A stretch of DNA of 64,000 nucleotides from Lathyrus oleraceus. Taxonomy: Eukaryota; Streptophyta; Magnoliopsida; Fabales; Fabaceae. Of the stretch, positions 35,406-48,560 are shown one piece after another. Each line of letters starts with the position of its first letter. The stretch's first letter is position 1. The stretch covers positions 141,412,188 through 141,476,187 of the forward strand of contig NC_066580.1 in the NCBI RefSeq assembly GCF_024323335.1, read 5' to 3'. Under the pieces are notes generated by a model, which was not told the origin of the DNA, made no database searches, and was given only the letters and a program-made list of their open reading frames with translations. Position numbers and translations under genes: made by a program.

Positions 35406-37944
35406 CTCTAATCCTAACAGAATTGAAGGGGGTTAATCATTTTTTCACATTTCTAGATCCAAAACTCTCTCTCACTTAAAATTTTTCTCTCATTCATAAT
35501 TCCATTTTCTTCCAAATAGCATTGCATTTTGACTTCATATTCTTGTTCCTGAGCTTGGATTTAGTGTATATCAAGTGTTGTTTTGTAGAATTCCTGCAAG
35601 GATCAAGTGGTGGAAGTTCATGAAGATGACAATGGAGTTTCTGTTTTGAGCTAGATCTACATGTGTGCAAGCTTCCTTTTCTTCAGCAAACATCATTTCA
35701 AGCACTGTAGAGTGGATTTGGATACTTACAAGCTGTGGATCGTGCAAAATCAAGAACTGCTCTTCAAGAGGTTCAGTTTTCGAACTCTTAATTCTTAAAT
35801 TCATGTATATATTCTGGTAGATCTTGTTCTCCTAGTGATTCTGATCTAAAAATCGTGTGAATTGGTGCATTATTGAGCAAGATATGAGTGTTTAAAGTTT
35901 TACATCCATGAATTGTTCTTGCTTGATTCTCTTAGATCTTGATGATTTGTGCTTAAATGAGTGTTGATCTTTGCTCTCCATTGCAAGAGCTTCATGTTGA
36001 TGTGTTTGTTTTTGAGTTCTGGAAAAATTCTGGAAAAATGTTGAAGCTCGCGCACTGTTCATCTTCTTCTTCATGAAGAAGATGAAGATCTTCTGCCATG
36101 CGTCGACCATACAGCAATATTGCGTCGACCGCACAACAACTTTGAGTCGACCATAGCTGGCCTTGCGTCGACTCCTCTCTGGTTAGGGTTTTCTGTGAAA
36201 CGGCGTCGTTTCACCTTGGCGCCACTTTTTGAATTTGTACAGGGTTCGATCCCTGCTGAGCGCTGATTTTCAAAATCATTTCATATTTTCATCTTTTACC
36301 TCTACTTTGCCATGCTTTGATTTAATTTTTCTTCCAACTTAGAAAAATCATAATAAATAGAAAAATGAACCAATTTGATCCTAATTTTTTGCAAAATGCT
36401 CCTTATTCTGTCTAGTTTTTTATGATCATGAATTTGCAAGTTGTGCTTGGCTGAAAAAATATTTGTGCTAGGATGATAGATCATATGTCTAATTGTGACC
36501 TTGCCTTGCTTATCCTATCATGAAATGCTTGTTTCTTATCCAATGAATCTGAAAATTTGCATGATGAAACTAGACACTTTGCTTGACATTTTGGTGTTGA
36601 TTTGGTATTTTTACCATTTGTTATTTCTGTTTTATGATCATGTTAATGTTGGTGTGACAATTTGTGTCACACCTTTGCTTGTTCATCTTATGTGATGTGT
36701 TTGCCATGCCAAATGATCTCCAATTTCCTTGATTTTTTGTATGATGCATATTGTGGATGTTGCGAATGAGCATGAATTTTCTTGGAATTATTTGAATCAT
36801 TTCTGATTTTAATTGAGATTTTTCATTCTGGTTGGTCACATTTGAGCTTTAAAATTGGCTTGAACTTCATTTGATCATGAAATGCTTTTGGTATATGATA
36901 TTGATGTGAGACCTTTTGGATTGTTTCAAGATGTGTTTGAAGTTGATTCATATTAATTTTCAGCTTCTGTTTTGAATTTTTTCTTCATCTTTGATCCTAG
37001 GCTTTGACCTAGTGGTTTGCCTCTCATCTTTGAGCTTTGATTTCAGGTTGAACATCCAAGTTACATGGTTAATGATGCTCCATCATTTGAGCATTGATGT
37101 TTGTCTTTGATTACTAATCTTTGTGTGTTTTGTAGGTTGATGTTGACTCATTTGAGTTTGACCTTTGGCTTATGCATTGTGTACATTGGGATTGTTTGTT
37201 GCTTATTGACTGTTGTTTGATTGTCTGGGTTGTGTACTGATTTGTTTGATGTTTCCACAGGTACATTAGTTGCTTTAAGTTCATTTTGAACTTGATTTTG
37301 CTTGGTTTCTTAACCACTTAGGTATAACCTCTAATCTTCATGTAGTCTGGAAGACCTGTCCTGTTATGTGGGCAGGCACCTGTCTGAAGTCCTCCTTAAG
37401 AGGCAATGCTTGTGTTTGTTTATCTTTGTGCCAAGCAGGAAAAGTCCTCTTATGAGGCAATTGGCAGATAAAAGAGATGTGTAATCCATCTCCTGCTATT
37501 CAGTGTGTCATCCACTTTGCTCACATAACGTGTTGATGCATTGGGGATATTAACCCAAGATCTTATAGAGTCAAATCATTTGTGGAGAAGAGTTCCTACT
37601 TTCTGATCTCCCACACTTTCTATTATTCAAAGCTCTCCCAGGCCAGGGATAAGAGCTATGAGGCACACCCCTCATCTCCATTTCATCTGCTTCACCCTAA
37701 CTCTCAATGTTAGGGTTAAGAGCACAACATACCCCATTCCAGTTGACTTTAAAGTCTAACCTTGCTTGAGCCTAATTGATTGTATATAGTGTGTGCTAAT
37801 TGACTTGTTTGATTGCTTACCTGATTCATCTGTGCATATTTGTTTGAGTGTGCCTTTGTGCATTTACCATCATTAATTGTACATCATTTCATGATCATTG
37901 TTCATATCTTTGTGACACCTTTGTTTGTCCATTGAGGAGTCAAT

Positions 37945-38310
37945 TGTAAGTCCATTTATTGGCAGTTGTTTCCTATGATGTGGAAGGAGTCGAGTGTAAG
38001 ACCATTTATTGGCAACTTGTTTCCTCTTGCTTAGTGCATTTGTTTTGTCTGTTGTATGTGAGGAGTCAATTGTAAGTCCATTTATTGGCAGTTGTTTCCT
38101 ATGATCATCCTGTGGAAATTGGTATAAGTCCATATATTGACATCTGGTATCCTTGTCTTGTTTTGTTCCAGGAGATTGGTATAAGTCCATATATTGGCAT
38201 CTGGTATCCATGTTTGTTTTAGGAGATTGGTGTAAATCCATTGATTGGTATCCGGTATCCACCTTTGTTTGTGAGATTGGTGTAAGTCCATTGATTGGCA
38301 TCCGGTATCC
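37945..38310 (+). repeat. Tandem array in LTR A with TAAGTCCA...ATTGGCA core
   Basis: About seven copies of a degenerate unit with core TAAGTCCATTTATTGGCA (variants TATATTGGCA, TTGATTGGCA). Spacing is near 56-60 bp on the right side and longer on the left. It gives rise to spurious reverse-strand open frames. A more diverged version is in the B LTRs (45110-45440 and 58630-58960). Confidence 0.85.
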
Positions 38311-39335
38311 ATTTGCTTTGTTTATTTGCTTATTGCTCATTGCCTATTCCAAAGGAATCACTTGGATCATTTACATATGATTTCAAGAGGTGAACATCTA
38401 AGAAGTTTTACATCCCTCATCCTCCCAACCTTTTGTTTCTTTAAACCTCCATTGGCATGTTAACCCAAACCTGAAAACTATTGTGCAAACATTTTGACAT
38501 GATTTCAAATTAGAAACCTAGGCCTTAAGCCTTTGACTTTTCAAACTTCAATTTCATAAACACTTCTTTTTGAATTAAATTCTAATCATACTTTGACATC
38601 TTTTTGTGAATAATCCTAATTGGTAAATCCAACTCATTCAACTATTTTGTGGCTTTGTCCATTCTTGATAAGTTTTCATACATTAGCCATAGGTTTGATT
38701 TATCCTAGTTGGTTGATGTTAATCTCACCTTTTGTCCTTAGTGATTGAATTGTAAGACTTCCTTGCTTATTATAGGGTTAACCCCTCACTAGCAAGTTGA
38801 AGCTTTTCTCACATGGTGGACTTGTTGTTTGTATAAGGTTGAGTTTTCTCCCGTGGATAACGAAAGACCTTAGGGCTTTTGTTTTAAAATCAATTCACCC
38901 ATATTTTGGAAATCTTTTATCCGAACTACGGCGTTTTGATCCTTACCTTCCATGGAAAGGTACGTAGGCAACGGGTTCATTCGTTCAAACACAAAAATAA
39001 TAACTTGTATATTCTTTTCTCATCTCTTCAATTCATGTTTGCACAATAAATATTTCATAAACAAATAACATTTCATTCAACAAGTGTGAAAAGGGCTCCC
39101 TAGGAGTACCTAGGATGTTTTGGGTGCCTAACACCTTCCCATTGCGTAATTTACCCCTTACCCCGATCTCTGATCTTTCATTAGTTTTCTATGTGTAAAA
39201 ATTCTTAGGCTTTTGTTCGCTTTTTAGCCATTCCTTCGGATAAATAAAAGTGCGGTGGCGACTCGATTCTTTGTATGCTTTGCTTTTGGTTTAATCAATA
39301 AATCATAAAGTGATGAATACACCGCTACAGAAAAG

Positions 39336-39353
39336 TGGCGACTCTGCTGGGGA
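39336..39353 (+). other. Primer binding site of Ogre A
   Basis: TGGCGACTCTGCTGGGGA, 6 nt after the LTR end. This is the Ogre-type site, reported in the literature as complementary to a tRNA-Arg 3' end. Confidence 0.85.
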
Positions 39354-40603
39354 GTATCTCCTTGGTGGTTTTGCCTACTTTTCACCCTTGTTGTATGATA
39401 TTTGTTTATCTATTATATGACATATTTTTGTACAATTTGGGATTACTGTATTGATTGTAATGATTGAATTGCTTGATATACAATTGCTGTTTGCTTGGTG
39501 ATCTCTGTGAGATGAGTTCTATACCCGAACTTGAGTGCATCTTAGGATAGGAGAATGGCATAGTCTCGTCGACTTGTGTGGAGTATTCCTTAGCAAGTTG
39601 ACTTGCGAGTCCGTTCACTTGGTGGAGGTCATGTTGGATTAATAATGTCACACAAGTTATTTGTGGTTAGGCATTATTCTTTTAACATGTGCCTTAGAAG
39701 CCAAGGACCTTAGTTTACCCAACCCATCTTGGCCTATTTTTAGGACGTAGTGCGGAGGTCGTTCAGATGTAAGATCTGATGCGATTGTTACGCGATACTA
39801 CACTCATAAGAGTCTCTCTTGAGAATATTTTTGGAATACGAGTATTCGTTCCTCCGATAATATTCGAAAGATGGGATGATGACTATGGGAACCTCTTGTA
39901 GAACATGTTCGGCAGGTTTAAACCCTAGTACACTCCCTTTGGGTGGTTCTTAACCGAGACTCCATGCTCGTGACTCTCAACAAACCCGTGATTCATGGTT
40001 GAGTCGTTCAGACATCCTTAATATCAATGGAACTTGGGTGTCGATAAGGTGAAAATCATAATCCACCAAAATGGATGATTGGTATTAAGGATGATTGAGC
40101 CGGTTCACGTATTGTTAATATCAATGGAACTTGGGTGTCGATAAGGTGAAAACCATAATCCACCAAAATGGATGATTGATATTAAGGATGCTATGAGCTT
40201 TCCCATGACCTTTGTCTGGTGTGCTTTGCTTGATCCTTGAGTGTGATTGTTGCATTCATGCATTCATGCATTCATCTGCATCCATATCATCAAAAAATGA
40301 GAATTTTTTTTCAAGGAACTTAAGGGGTTTCTTTGCAAACATTTTCAGACATGGAGAGACAAAGATTTATTTCAATGAGATATTTCCATATGCGACAAAA
40401 TGATTTATATTTCAAAGTTTGCAAATAAAACCCTCGAGTTCCTTTGAAATAAAAACAAAGCATATGCACAAACACTTCATGCATCATATGCATAAGCAGG
40501 TGTTGTTCCCAGCTTCTGGTCTTGTGGTCTGATCCCTGTTGCTCTTCATTTATTTTGAAGACGCACTTCCCGGTACTACACCAGAGCCGACTCTTCTAGA
40601 TCG
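39354..40603 (+). other. Untranslated leader of Ogre A
   Basis: No gene. It contains two tandem hairpin units (40016-40090 and 40115-40185), described among the findings, then a conserved run up to the gag ATG at 40604. Confidence 0.7.
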
Positions 40604-40687
40604 ATGGATCATTTTGAGCAAGAGAACTGTGAACTCAAAGAGGAATTTGCTAGACTAAGTGCTTTTGATGGATTTATTCCTGGTTAG
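40604..40687 (+). pseudogene. Ogre A gag N-terminal remnant
   Basis: MDHFEQENCELKEEFARLSA followed by FDGFIPG and a TAG. It matches the Ogre-type Gag start; a normal Gag is several hundred residues. The rest is deleted, and sequence passes directly into the protease-end region. Ogre B has the equivalent start at 47751-47807, also cut short. Confidence 0.7.
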
Positions 40688-40907
40688 ACACTTTTCTTAT
40701 TTCTCATATATTGATGCTGAGGATGAAGTTGGATCTCCTTTCCAAGCTTTGTCTATAGCCGAGCCTGTTGAGAAGAGGTCTCCTTCATTTGCTTCCTATC
40801 GAGATGCGAAATTGGCCATCGAATGTGGTGCAATGCTGGTTTAGGAAAGATGATCGAGCTTGAAGACAATAAATCCCGGGCTGGCATTGGCTATTCTTCT
40901 GGGGTCT
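40688..40907 (+). pseudogene. Ogre A protease-end region, first part
   Basis: Encodes SPFQALSIAEPVEKRSPSFA, SYRDAKLAIECGAML and, after a small frame change, KSRAGIGYSSG. The last part resembles the G-patch-like segment after the Ogre protease. It is interrupted by B at 40907; the frame resumes at 59981. Confidence 0.7.
40903..40907. repeat. Target site duplication GGTCT (left)
   Basis: Direct copy of 59981-59985. Removing B and one copy restores the Ogre A reading frame. Confidence 0.92.
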
Positions 40908-43900
40908 TGTAAGACCCCAATTTTGGCCCTAAGATCCCTCATGGCCCATAACATATCATATCATGGCCTCAAGGATCATTGCATACCCTAGCTGCCCTCC
41001 TAGTGGGTGGGTTACCTTGTGAGTGTGTTTCTTGATCACCAAGCATGTATTGCATTTGTATATCATTGCTTTTCATATGTTTACTAACCAAAAGTACAAA
41101 AATATTGTCATCTAACCATGTTGCTTGCAGATGAAGCTAGCCAGTTCAATACAGTCAAATCAGGCCCTGAGCAATTGATGGTGACCATTCTTGAAGAATT
41201 TGGACACCATGATCATTCATTAAGAGTTCATATAACTTGTGATATCATTTGGAATCAAGATCTCAATTGAAAAAGGCTTGAAATTCATCAGAATATGGCC
41301 CAGTCAAGAAAAGTCAACAAAAGTCAACTGTGGTCAACAGTGGATTTGATCAGTGATTTGATGATTGGAATTGGTTAAAAAGGTCTCATTCATGTCTATA
41401 TAAACTTCATTTGGCATTTCAAAGACCAAGGTTGAAGGAATTGAAGTCAGACAGAAAGTTTCCCAAAATGGCAAGTAGACCTGTAATTTCAGCTGCCCAA
41501 AATGGAAAGTTTTTCCCCTCAAGATAACTTTATGATACAAGCTTCAAATCAAAATTTGTCCAACATGAAAGTTGAAGATCTTGTTCTCACAATTCCAAAA
41601 AGTCCAAGAACTCAAAAATCCCATGTGTGGTTTGCAAGATATGGTCAGATGAATTTCAAAAAAGACCCGTAATCAGGAGGGCATAACTACCACATGGATT
41701 GTCCAAATTGCAAGTTCTTTATATGCACAAACTCCATTTGACATGTACTTTCATGGTGCATAATTGGATTTCTTCAAAATTGCTCAATGCAAAAGGTCAA
41801 ATTTCAACTGGACTGTTAAATGAACCAGGGGCAAAATCGTCCAACTTGTGAAATAATTGGAATTTTTGAGTGGGGATTTTTGCAACACCTCATGAATGGC
41901 ATTTGAAAATTGTTGGAATAATCACAATATGCCTAGGCCCCATGGTTTGATATCTAGCTTTTGAAATGGACTTGAAATTGCATGACATTACCATGACATG
42001 GTGAATTTGCAAAGTACATGGTCAATGGAGAGGGGACTTGTTTCTACACATCATATATGATATTTTGGACTTGCTTGAATCAAAAAATTGAACTGATATG
42101 GACTGATTTAGAGAAAGAGCAAAAGGGAGCCAAATTCACACATAAGCTTAATTTCACTAATTCACTATTTTTCATTAATCATAATTATAGTTGTATTAGT
42201 GATCCATATATAAGTTTAATCCATAACAGAAATTGAACACTAATCATTTTTCTCAAATCCACAAGAAAATCTCAAGAAACTCTCTCATTTTCTCTCACTT
42301 TTTCACATATGGCATATTCACTTTTTTCAATTTTTCACCAATAATCCATCAAGTTTCGTGCTATTTCTTGGTAAATCTTTCATCTGCAGGTGTTGATTAG
42401 GAACTGTTGAAAGCCATTGAAGCTCAAAATCCATTGAAACCACACTGTCCAAGCTTGCTCCAAGAGATAACAGTTGGAGATTTCCATCGCTGTGAGCTGT
42501 TTGGAGCTTGGAAATTGATTGCACGTGCTTGCTTACGCCTTGCTGCAAATCTGTTTTGGAGTTTCGACGCTCGAATCCAACAAACTCGGCCGCTGCCACC
42601 ATTAAAGGTTGGAGATCAAACTTGTTAATTCTTGCAATTCCTATATGGATCTTGTAGATCTTGGCATGTAGGTCACGTTAAGCTTCGAATCGTGCGAATC
42701 CGTTAGGTATTAAGAGAGATATGTTGAGTTGATTATTTATATGTGAATCTTGTTTCGATCGGTTCATCGTGCATGGTTAGATTTAGGAGAATTGCTTGCT
42801 AGATTCATGATCCTGATGAGATGCCGGTTCCAACGGTATAAGGCTTGTTCGATTCGGTGGTCATTTGCTCGTAACCGAATTCGCCGGCGATGAGAAGTAC
42901 GAGCTGTGCGAAGAAGACGGAAAAATTCTGGAAAAATGCACTTGGATCCTGTTTCCTCCATTTTCAATTCATTTTTTGTGTTTTTGGAGCGCCAGAACAA
43001 ATCAAGTGCTGCCACGTCAATTATTTGCACGACACCGTTTTGGCTCTGGAGATGCTATTTGCACATTTGCCATTCTGTTACAATTTAATTAAATAAAATC
43101 ATTATAAATCCAAATAATATTTCACTAAACATTTAGAAACTTCAAAAAATCATATAATCCACAATTTTGATCCAAATAAACTCAGGATTTTTTTGTTAAT
43201 CTTCTTTTTTTATTTACTTTTTTATAGAATCAAAAAATGAAATGTTGCTTGGTAGAAATTTGAATTGCCATAGAGATGTTCATGATGTATGCCAAATTTC
43301 ACATGTCTCACCATTTTAATTGTAAAATCACCATACATAATCCAAATTAAATGAAATTTTAGGTGTAGAATCTTGACTCATTTCTGGAATTTTTGGCATA
43401 GGTTTTGTAATTTTTGGCCTTCTGGTTTTTGATATATGAATTATAGAACTTGAGTATGATGAATTGTGACATAATTTGATATGCTATATTCCCTGAATTT
43501 TTTGCCATGCTTCCCCTTGGCCTATGGCCTTGATTTTTTGCATGTAGCACCATTAACATGTTAGCATTCACTGTGAATTTTTGTGGATTTTTACAATCCA
43601 TTTCCTAATTGATTAGGATTTTTACCTTCTGCCTATCATTTTTTGGACCTAGCTTGTGTCACATTATTCCCTATGTTGCCAAATCCACATACCTTATCCA
43701 ATGACCATGAAAATTGATAGGGTAGTTCCTAACATGTTAAGCTATCATTTAGCTTTGGTCCCATCCGTTTCCCATTTACCATCACTGTTTACCATTTAAT
43801 TGAAGTTGGTGCATATTTTTTGACTTCATTTGATTGTGTTTTTGCATGCCTTGTCATGTTTAATTAATTCCCATAGCTCCACTAGTCCAAATTGCTTGAA

Positions 43901-46460
43901 AATTGACATGTAGCTTGTTGAATGTCCTCTGTTTAGGATATAATTTTTGTGGAATTTACTGTGTTGTTTTGATATTTTTTGTGATGTGATCTTGCTGGTT
44001 GCTCATATGTGGTTTAACATTGCTCACTTTGCCTTGCATGGTGCACAAATTGAAATAGGTGTATAGTTTGGATATGGGACCAATTGGGATCCCTTTGTTA
44101 TTGAAATATCTTGACTTTGATCATGAATTGGTTGCTGTTTTAAGATTTTTTCTTCTTTTGGACCCTAGGCTAGTCCTAGTGGTCTTATTACTTACATTTG
44201 AATGTGATTTTGGCTTTTCAGGTTAAGAAGTTAATGATTAAAGGAATTGTTTCATATTTGGGATTATCTTACTTGACTTGTAAACTAATGTGGCTGTTTT
44301 GTAGGATGTTGGTTCATATTGAGCTTTGTGCTATGCACATTATTGTTTGATTATGATTGTACATTGTTGATTATTGTATTGTTGTTTGATTTCGAATGGG
44401 ATGCTGATTATGTTGGATTGTTTTCAGGTACCCTTTAGTTGCTCAGTTCTCTTAAGAACTTGCATTGCTTTGCTTATAAGCAATTAGCATTGAGGTATAG
44501 AACCTTCTTCTTCATGTAGTCTGGAGACCCGGCCCGTTATTTGGCCGGGCAAACTGTCTGAAGTCCTCCTTAAGAGGCAATGCTTGTGTATGTTTATATT
44601 TGTCCTAAGCAGGAAAAGTCCTCATGTGAGGCAATTGGTGGAAGGTAGGGATAAGCAATCTATCCCCCACTATTCTGTGAGTCTTCTCCTTGCTCCCATT
44701 ACATGGTTGTAGCATTGAGATCCAAACCCAAGATCTATCGAGTCTAATTGGGGAAAGAGTTCCATCTTTCTGAACTCCCCCACATTCTTATATTTACATG
44801 CTCTCTCGGACCTGAGATAGAAGCAATGAGGCACACCCCTCATATCCTTTCATCTGCTTCACCTGAGCCCCTCAATGGCCAGGTTAAGAGCGACACTTAC
44901 CTATTACAGTGGACTTTCATAGTCAAACCCTTTTGATTGAGCCTCCTTGTTTGGCTATAGAGTGTGCTATCTGATTGTTTGTGATTTATTACTCATTTGT
45001 ACATGATTGCTTGCTTGCCTTAGTGCATTTACTGTCATTCATTGCTCCTTGTAGCATGTCCATTATCTCATACCTATGTGATTTGTTTGATTACCCATTG
45101 AGGAACCAGTTATAAGTCCCTGTGAGTTGGCATCTGTTCCCATGACATGGAAGGGGTAGAGTGTAAGACCTCATTGGTCACTCATACCCATTGCCTAGTG
45201 CATTTACTTGTGTATGTGAGGATCCATTATAAGTCCCTGTGATGTGGCATTGGTTTTCCTATGAGCATACTGTGGAGGTTAACATAAGTCCAGATAGATT
45301 GGCGGTTGACTTCCCTGTTTTGTTTTTCTGTTTTATTCTGATGGAGATTAGTGTAAGTCCATAGAGTGGCTTCTGATATCCTTGCTTGTTTTAGGAGACA
45401 GGTATAAGACCATTGAGTGGCCTCCAGTATCCGCTTTTATTTAATTTCATCTGTTACCATGTTCATTGCTCATTTGTAGCCTATTCCTAAGGACCCACTT
45501 GAATCATCTTCTATATGATTTCAAAAGGTGGACCCTTCTAAGAGGTTTTACATTCACTCTTCCATTCCATTCATCCCATTGTGTCCTACCTTTTCACACA
45601 TACTTTTAAAACTTGAAATAAGTGTCGTGCAAACATTCTCACTCTTTTCAAATTAGAAACTTGGACCTTAAGTCCATGATTTTTCAAATTCCATTTTGTA
45701 AATACTTCTTTGAATCAATCTTAATCATACTTTGACTCCTTTTGTGAATAATCCTAATCCATTAATTTCACTCACTCAAATGTTTTGGCTTTGTCCATTC
45801 TTGTTAATCTTTTCATGCATTAGCCATAGGTTTCAATTCTCATTGTGGTTGATGTAAACCTCACCCTGTCCTTAGCGAGTCGACAATAAGACTTCCGTAC
45901 TGAAAACAGGGTTAACCCCTCTAGTACGTCGAAGCTATCCTCGCATGGTGGATGTTGGTCTTGGTCGAGTTTTCTCCCATTGATAATGAAGAACCTTAAG
46001 TGCTATTGTTTTAAAATTGAATCCACTAACTTTTGGAAGTTTTTAGCCGAACTACGGCGTTTTGATCCTTACCTTTGATGGAAGGTACGTAGGCAACGGG
46101 TTCATCCGTTCGAACACAAAAATAATTAATTTGTACATTCTTTTCTCATCATCCCAATCATGTTTGCACATCACTTATGTCATAATAAATAATAATTTTG
46201 TACAACAAAGTGTGAAAAGGGCTCCCTAGGAGTACCTAGGACGTGATGGGTGCCTAACACCTTCCCATTGCGTAATTTACCCCTTACCCAGACTCTCTGA
46301 TCTTTTTCATTAGTTTTCTACGTGTAAAACTTCTTAGGTTTTTGTTCGCTTTTTAACCAGTCCTTAGGATAAATAAAAGTGTGGTGGCGACTCTATGTTT
46401 ATTGTATACTTTGCTTATGATTTAATCAATAGATCATATAGCGACGAATACACCGCTACA
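40908..46460 (+). repeat. 5' LTR of Ogre B
   Basis: 5,553 bp, TGTAAGACCCC...CCGCTACA. TATA box at 42207-42214; CCTAGG hairpin at 46225-46240. The open frames inside recur identically in the 3' LTR and show no protein family; I treat them as chance. Confidence 0.95.
42207..42214 (+). promoter_or_regulatory. TATA box in Ogre B 5' LTR
   Basis: TATATAAG, 1.3 kb into the LTR, implying a U3 of about 1.33 kb and an R/U5 of about 4.2 kb. Confidence 0.6.
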
Positions 46461-46466
46461 GAAAAG

Positions 46467-46484
46467 TGGCGACTCTGCTGGGGA
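46467..46484 (+). other. Primer binding site of Ogre B
   Basis: TGGCGACTCTGCTGGGGA, 6 nt after the LTR, identical to the site in A. Confidence 0.9.
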
Positions 46485-47750
46485 GCCTAGCATTTCCTTG
46501 GTGGTATTGCCCACTTTTCACCCCTGTTGTGTGATATATTATTATTTGTTATTTGACATATTTTTGTACAATTTGGGATAACTGTATTGATTGTAATGTG
46601 TGAATTGCTTGATATACAAATGCTATTTGCTTTGGTGATCTTTGTGAGATGAGTTCTATACCCGAACTCGAGTGCACCTTAGGATAGGAGAATGGCATAG
46701 TCTTGTCGACTGGTGTGGAGTAGTCCTTAGCCAGTTGACTTGCGAGTCCATTCACTTGGTGGAGGTCATGTTGGATTAATAATATCACACAAGTCATTTG
46801 TGGTTAGGCATTATTCGTTCAATCATGTGCCTTAGAAGCCAAGGACCTTAGTTTACCAAACCCATCTTGGCCTATTTTTAGGACGTAGTGCGGAGGTCGT
46901 TCAGATGTAAGTTCTGATGCGATTGTTACGCGATACTACACTCATAAGAGTTTCTCTTGAGAATATTTTTGGAATACGAGTATTCGTTCCTCCGATAATA
47001 TTCGAAAGATGGAACGATGATTATGGGAACCTCTGATAGAACATGTCTGGCAGGTTTAAACCCTAGTACACTCCCTTTGGGTGGTTCTTAACCGAGACTC
47101 CATGCTCGTGACTCTCAACAAACCCGTGATTCGTGGTTGAGTCGTTCAAACATCGTTAATATCAATGGATCCCGGATCAGGTGTAAAACCTAAAATCCAC
47201 CAAAGAGGCTGGTTGATATTAAGGATGTTTGAGCCGGTTCATGTACCGTTAATATCAATGGAACTTGGGTGTCGATAAGGTGAAAACCTAAATCCACCAA
47301 AATGGATGATTGATATTAGGGATATGTTGAGCTTTCCCATGACCTTTGTTTGGTGTGCTTTGCTTGATCCTTGAGTGTGATTGTTGCATTCATGCATTCA
47401 CGCATTCATCTGCATCCATATCATCAGAAAAAAGAAAATTTTCAAGGAACTCAAAGGAGTTTATTTGCAAAAATTTTCAAAACATGAAAAAACCGGGAAA
47501 TTTTTTTCACCTGATATATCTGATGAGATATTCTCATGTATGATCAAAATGTTAATATTTCAAAGTTTGCATATAAAACCTTCGAGTTCCTTTGAAATAA
47601 AAAACAAGCATATGCATAAACACTTCATGCATCATTGCATAAGCGAGTGTTTTGTTCCGGTCTCCCGTCCTGTGGTCTGACCCTGCGATCTTCATTTATT
47701 TTGGAGACGCACCTTGTCGGTATTATACCAGAGCCGATTCTTCGAGATTG
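46485..47750 (+). other. Untranslated leader of Ogre B
   Basis: No gene. Two hairpin units at 47156-47222 and 47249-47318 match those of A in position. The leader is otherwise colinear with 39354-40603. Confidence 0.7.
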
Positions 47751-47807
47751 ATGGATCATCTTGAGCAAGAGAATTGTGAACTCAAGGAAGGGATTTTCCC
47801 GACATAG
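47751..47807 (+). pseudogene. Ogre B gag N-terminal remnant
   Basis: MDHLEQENCELKEG then IFPT and a stop. The following AGTGCTTTTGATGGAT is shared with A (end of its gag scrap), after which B jumps to AAATCCCGGGCTGGC. B has therefore lost about 190 bp more than A. Confidence 0.7.
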
Positions 47808-47822
47808 TGCTTTTGATGGATT

Positions 47823-47996
47823 AAATCCCGGGCTGGCATTGGCTACTGTTCTGGGGCGTATGATGAGCAATCTGAGGAAGTTGCTGCTATCATTGAAGAA
47901 GATGCAGAGGATATGAGCAACTTTGTTATTCCTGGTGGTGTCTGCCACAATTGGGTCGCTGTGGATGTTCCAACAGTTATCCATAGATCAGAGTAA
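47823..47996 (+). pseudogene. Ogre B protease-end remnant
   Basis: A 57-codon frame: KSRAGIGYCSGAYDEQSEEV, an acidic run, NFVIPGGVCHNWVAVDVPTV, IHRSE and a TAA. The catalytic part of the protease is missing. Confidence 0.75.
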
Positions 47997-48254
47997 TTGT
48001 TCACTTTGTTTAAAACCCTTCTCCCATGCCAAAAGGAGAAGTGATGACATTACTGACAGCATTTAATGCAATGATGTTTTCATTCAATTAATGCATTGTT
48101 AAACATTTGTTTTTCCATTTGTTTTCACTTTTTGCTTTTTGCATGAAATCAGTGATCACAAAAAACCCTGAAAAACAAAAACAGCTTTTTCATCTGCATA
48201 AATGATTTGCTTGTTTAAATACAAAAGCCTTCAATATCCAGAATCATTATGCAG
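47997..48254 (+). other. Presumed Ogre pro-RT intron region
   Basis: Follows the protease-end stop and ends in TTATGCAG, an acceptor-like sequence, before the RT lead-in. An intron between protease and RT is a published feature of Ogre elements. A has the same segment at 60162-60422. The donor is not clear to me. Confidence 0.5.
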
Positions 48255-48410
48255 GGATTTCTAAACCCATTGAACATAATGATCCAACGCCATCTCCCAA
48301 TCTTGAATTCCTTGTATTCGAAGCAGAGGAAGATGATGTTGAAGGGGATTCCTGATGAGATTACCCGTCTTCTTGAGCACCAAAAGGCTTATTCAGCTGT
48401 ATCATGAGAA
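48255..48410 (+). pseudogene. Ogre B reverse transcriptase lead-in scrap
   Basis: GISKPIEHNDPTPSPNLEFL, an acidic run, then the same frameshift as in A before IPDEITRLLEHQK. No RT palm follows. Confidence 0.65.
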
Positions 48411-48429
48411 TCAGCAAACCAGTCAAACT

Positions 48430-48560
48430 GGGGCATTACAAATGTAATGTAAAAAAAAAAAAAAAAAGAGAGAAGAGGGTGAAAAATCAAAATGCAATGA
48501 AAAATCAGGAAAATTTTTTCAAATAGAAAAAATAAAAGAATGATACCCTCAAGTCCCTAG
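48430..48560. other. A-rich deletion junction of Ogre B
   Basis: A-rich filler joining the RT lead-in to the integrase end. It matches 60610-60726 of A, apart from A-run length changes, so the junction is ancestral to both. Confidence 0.7.

Larger units (their letters stand above)
34278..39329 (+). repeat. 5' LTR of Ogre A
   Basis: 5,052 bp from TGTAAGACCTC to ACCGCTACA. It includes a TATA box (35398-35405), four GTCGAC words (36102-36172), a 'TAAGTCCA..ATTGG' array (37945-38310) and a CCTAGG hairpin (39099-39114). Confidence 0.88.

Noticed and set aside
38153..38380. Repeat-containing frames with a recurring W/KSI pattern
   Set aside because: Produced by the LTR tandem array; the unit length is not a constant multiple of three.
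42327..43096. Overlapping frames of 60-91 codons on both strands, duplicated at 55847-56616
   Set aside because: They are repeated only because both LTRs of Ogre B are identical here; overlapping frames on both strands have no motif.
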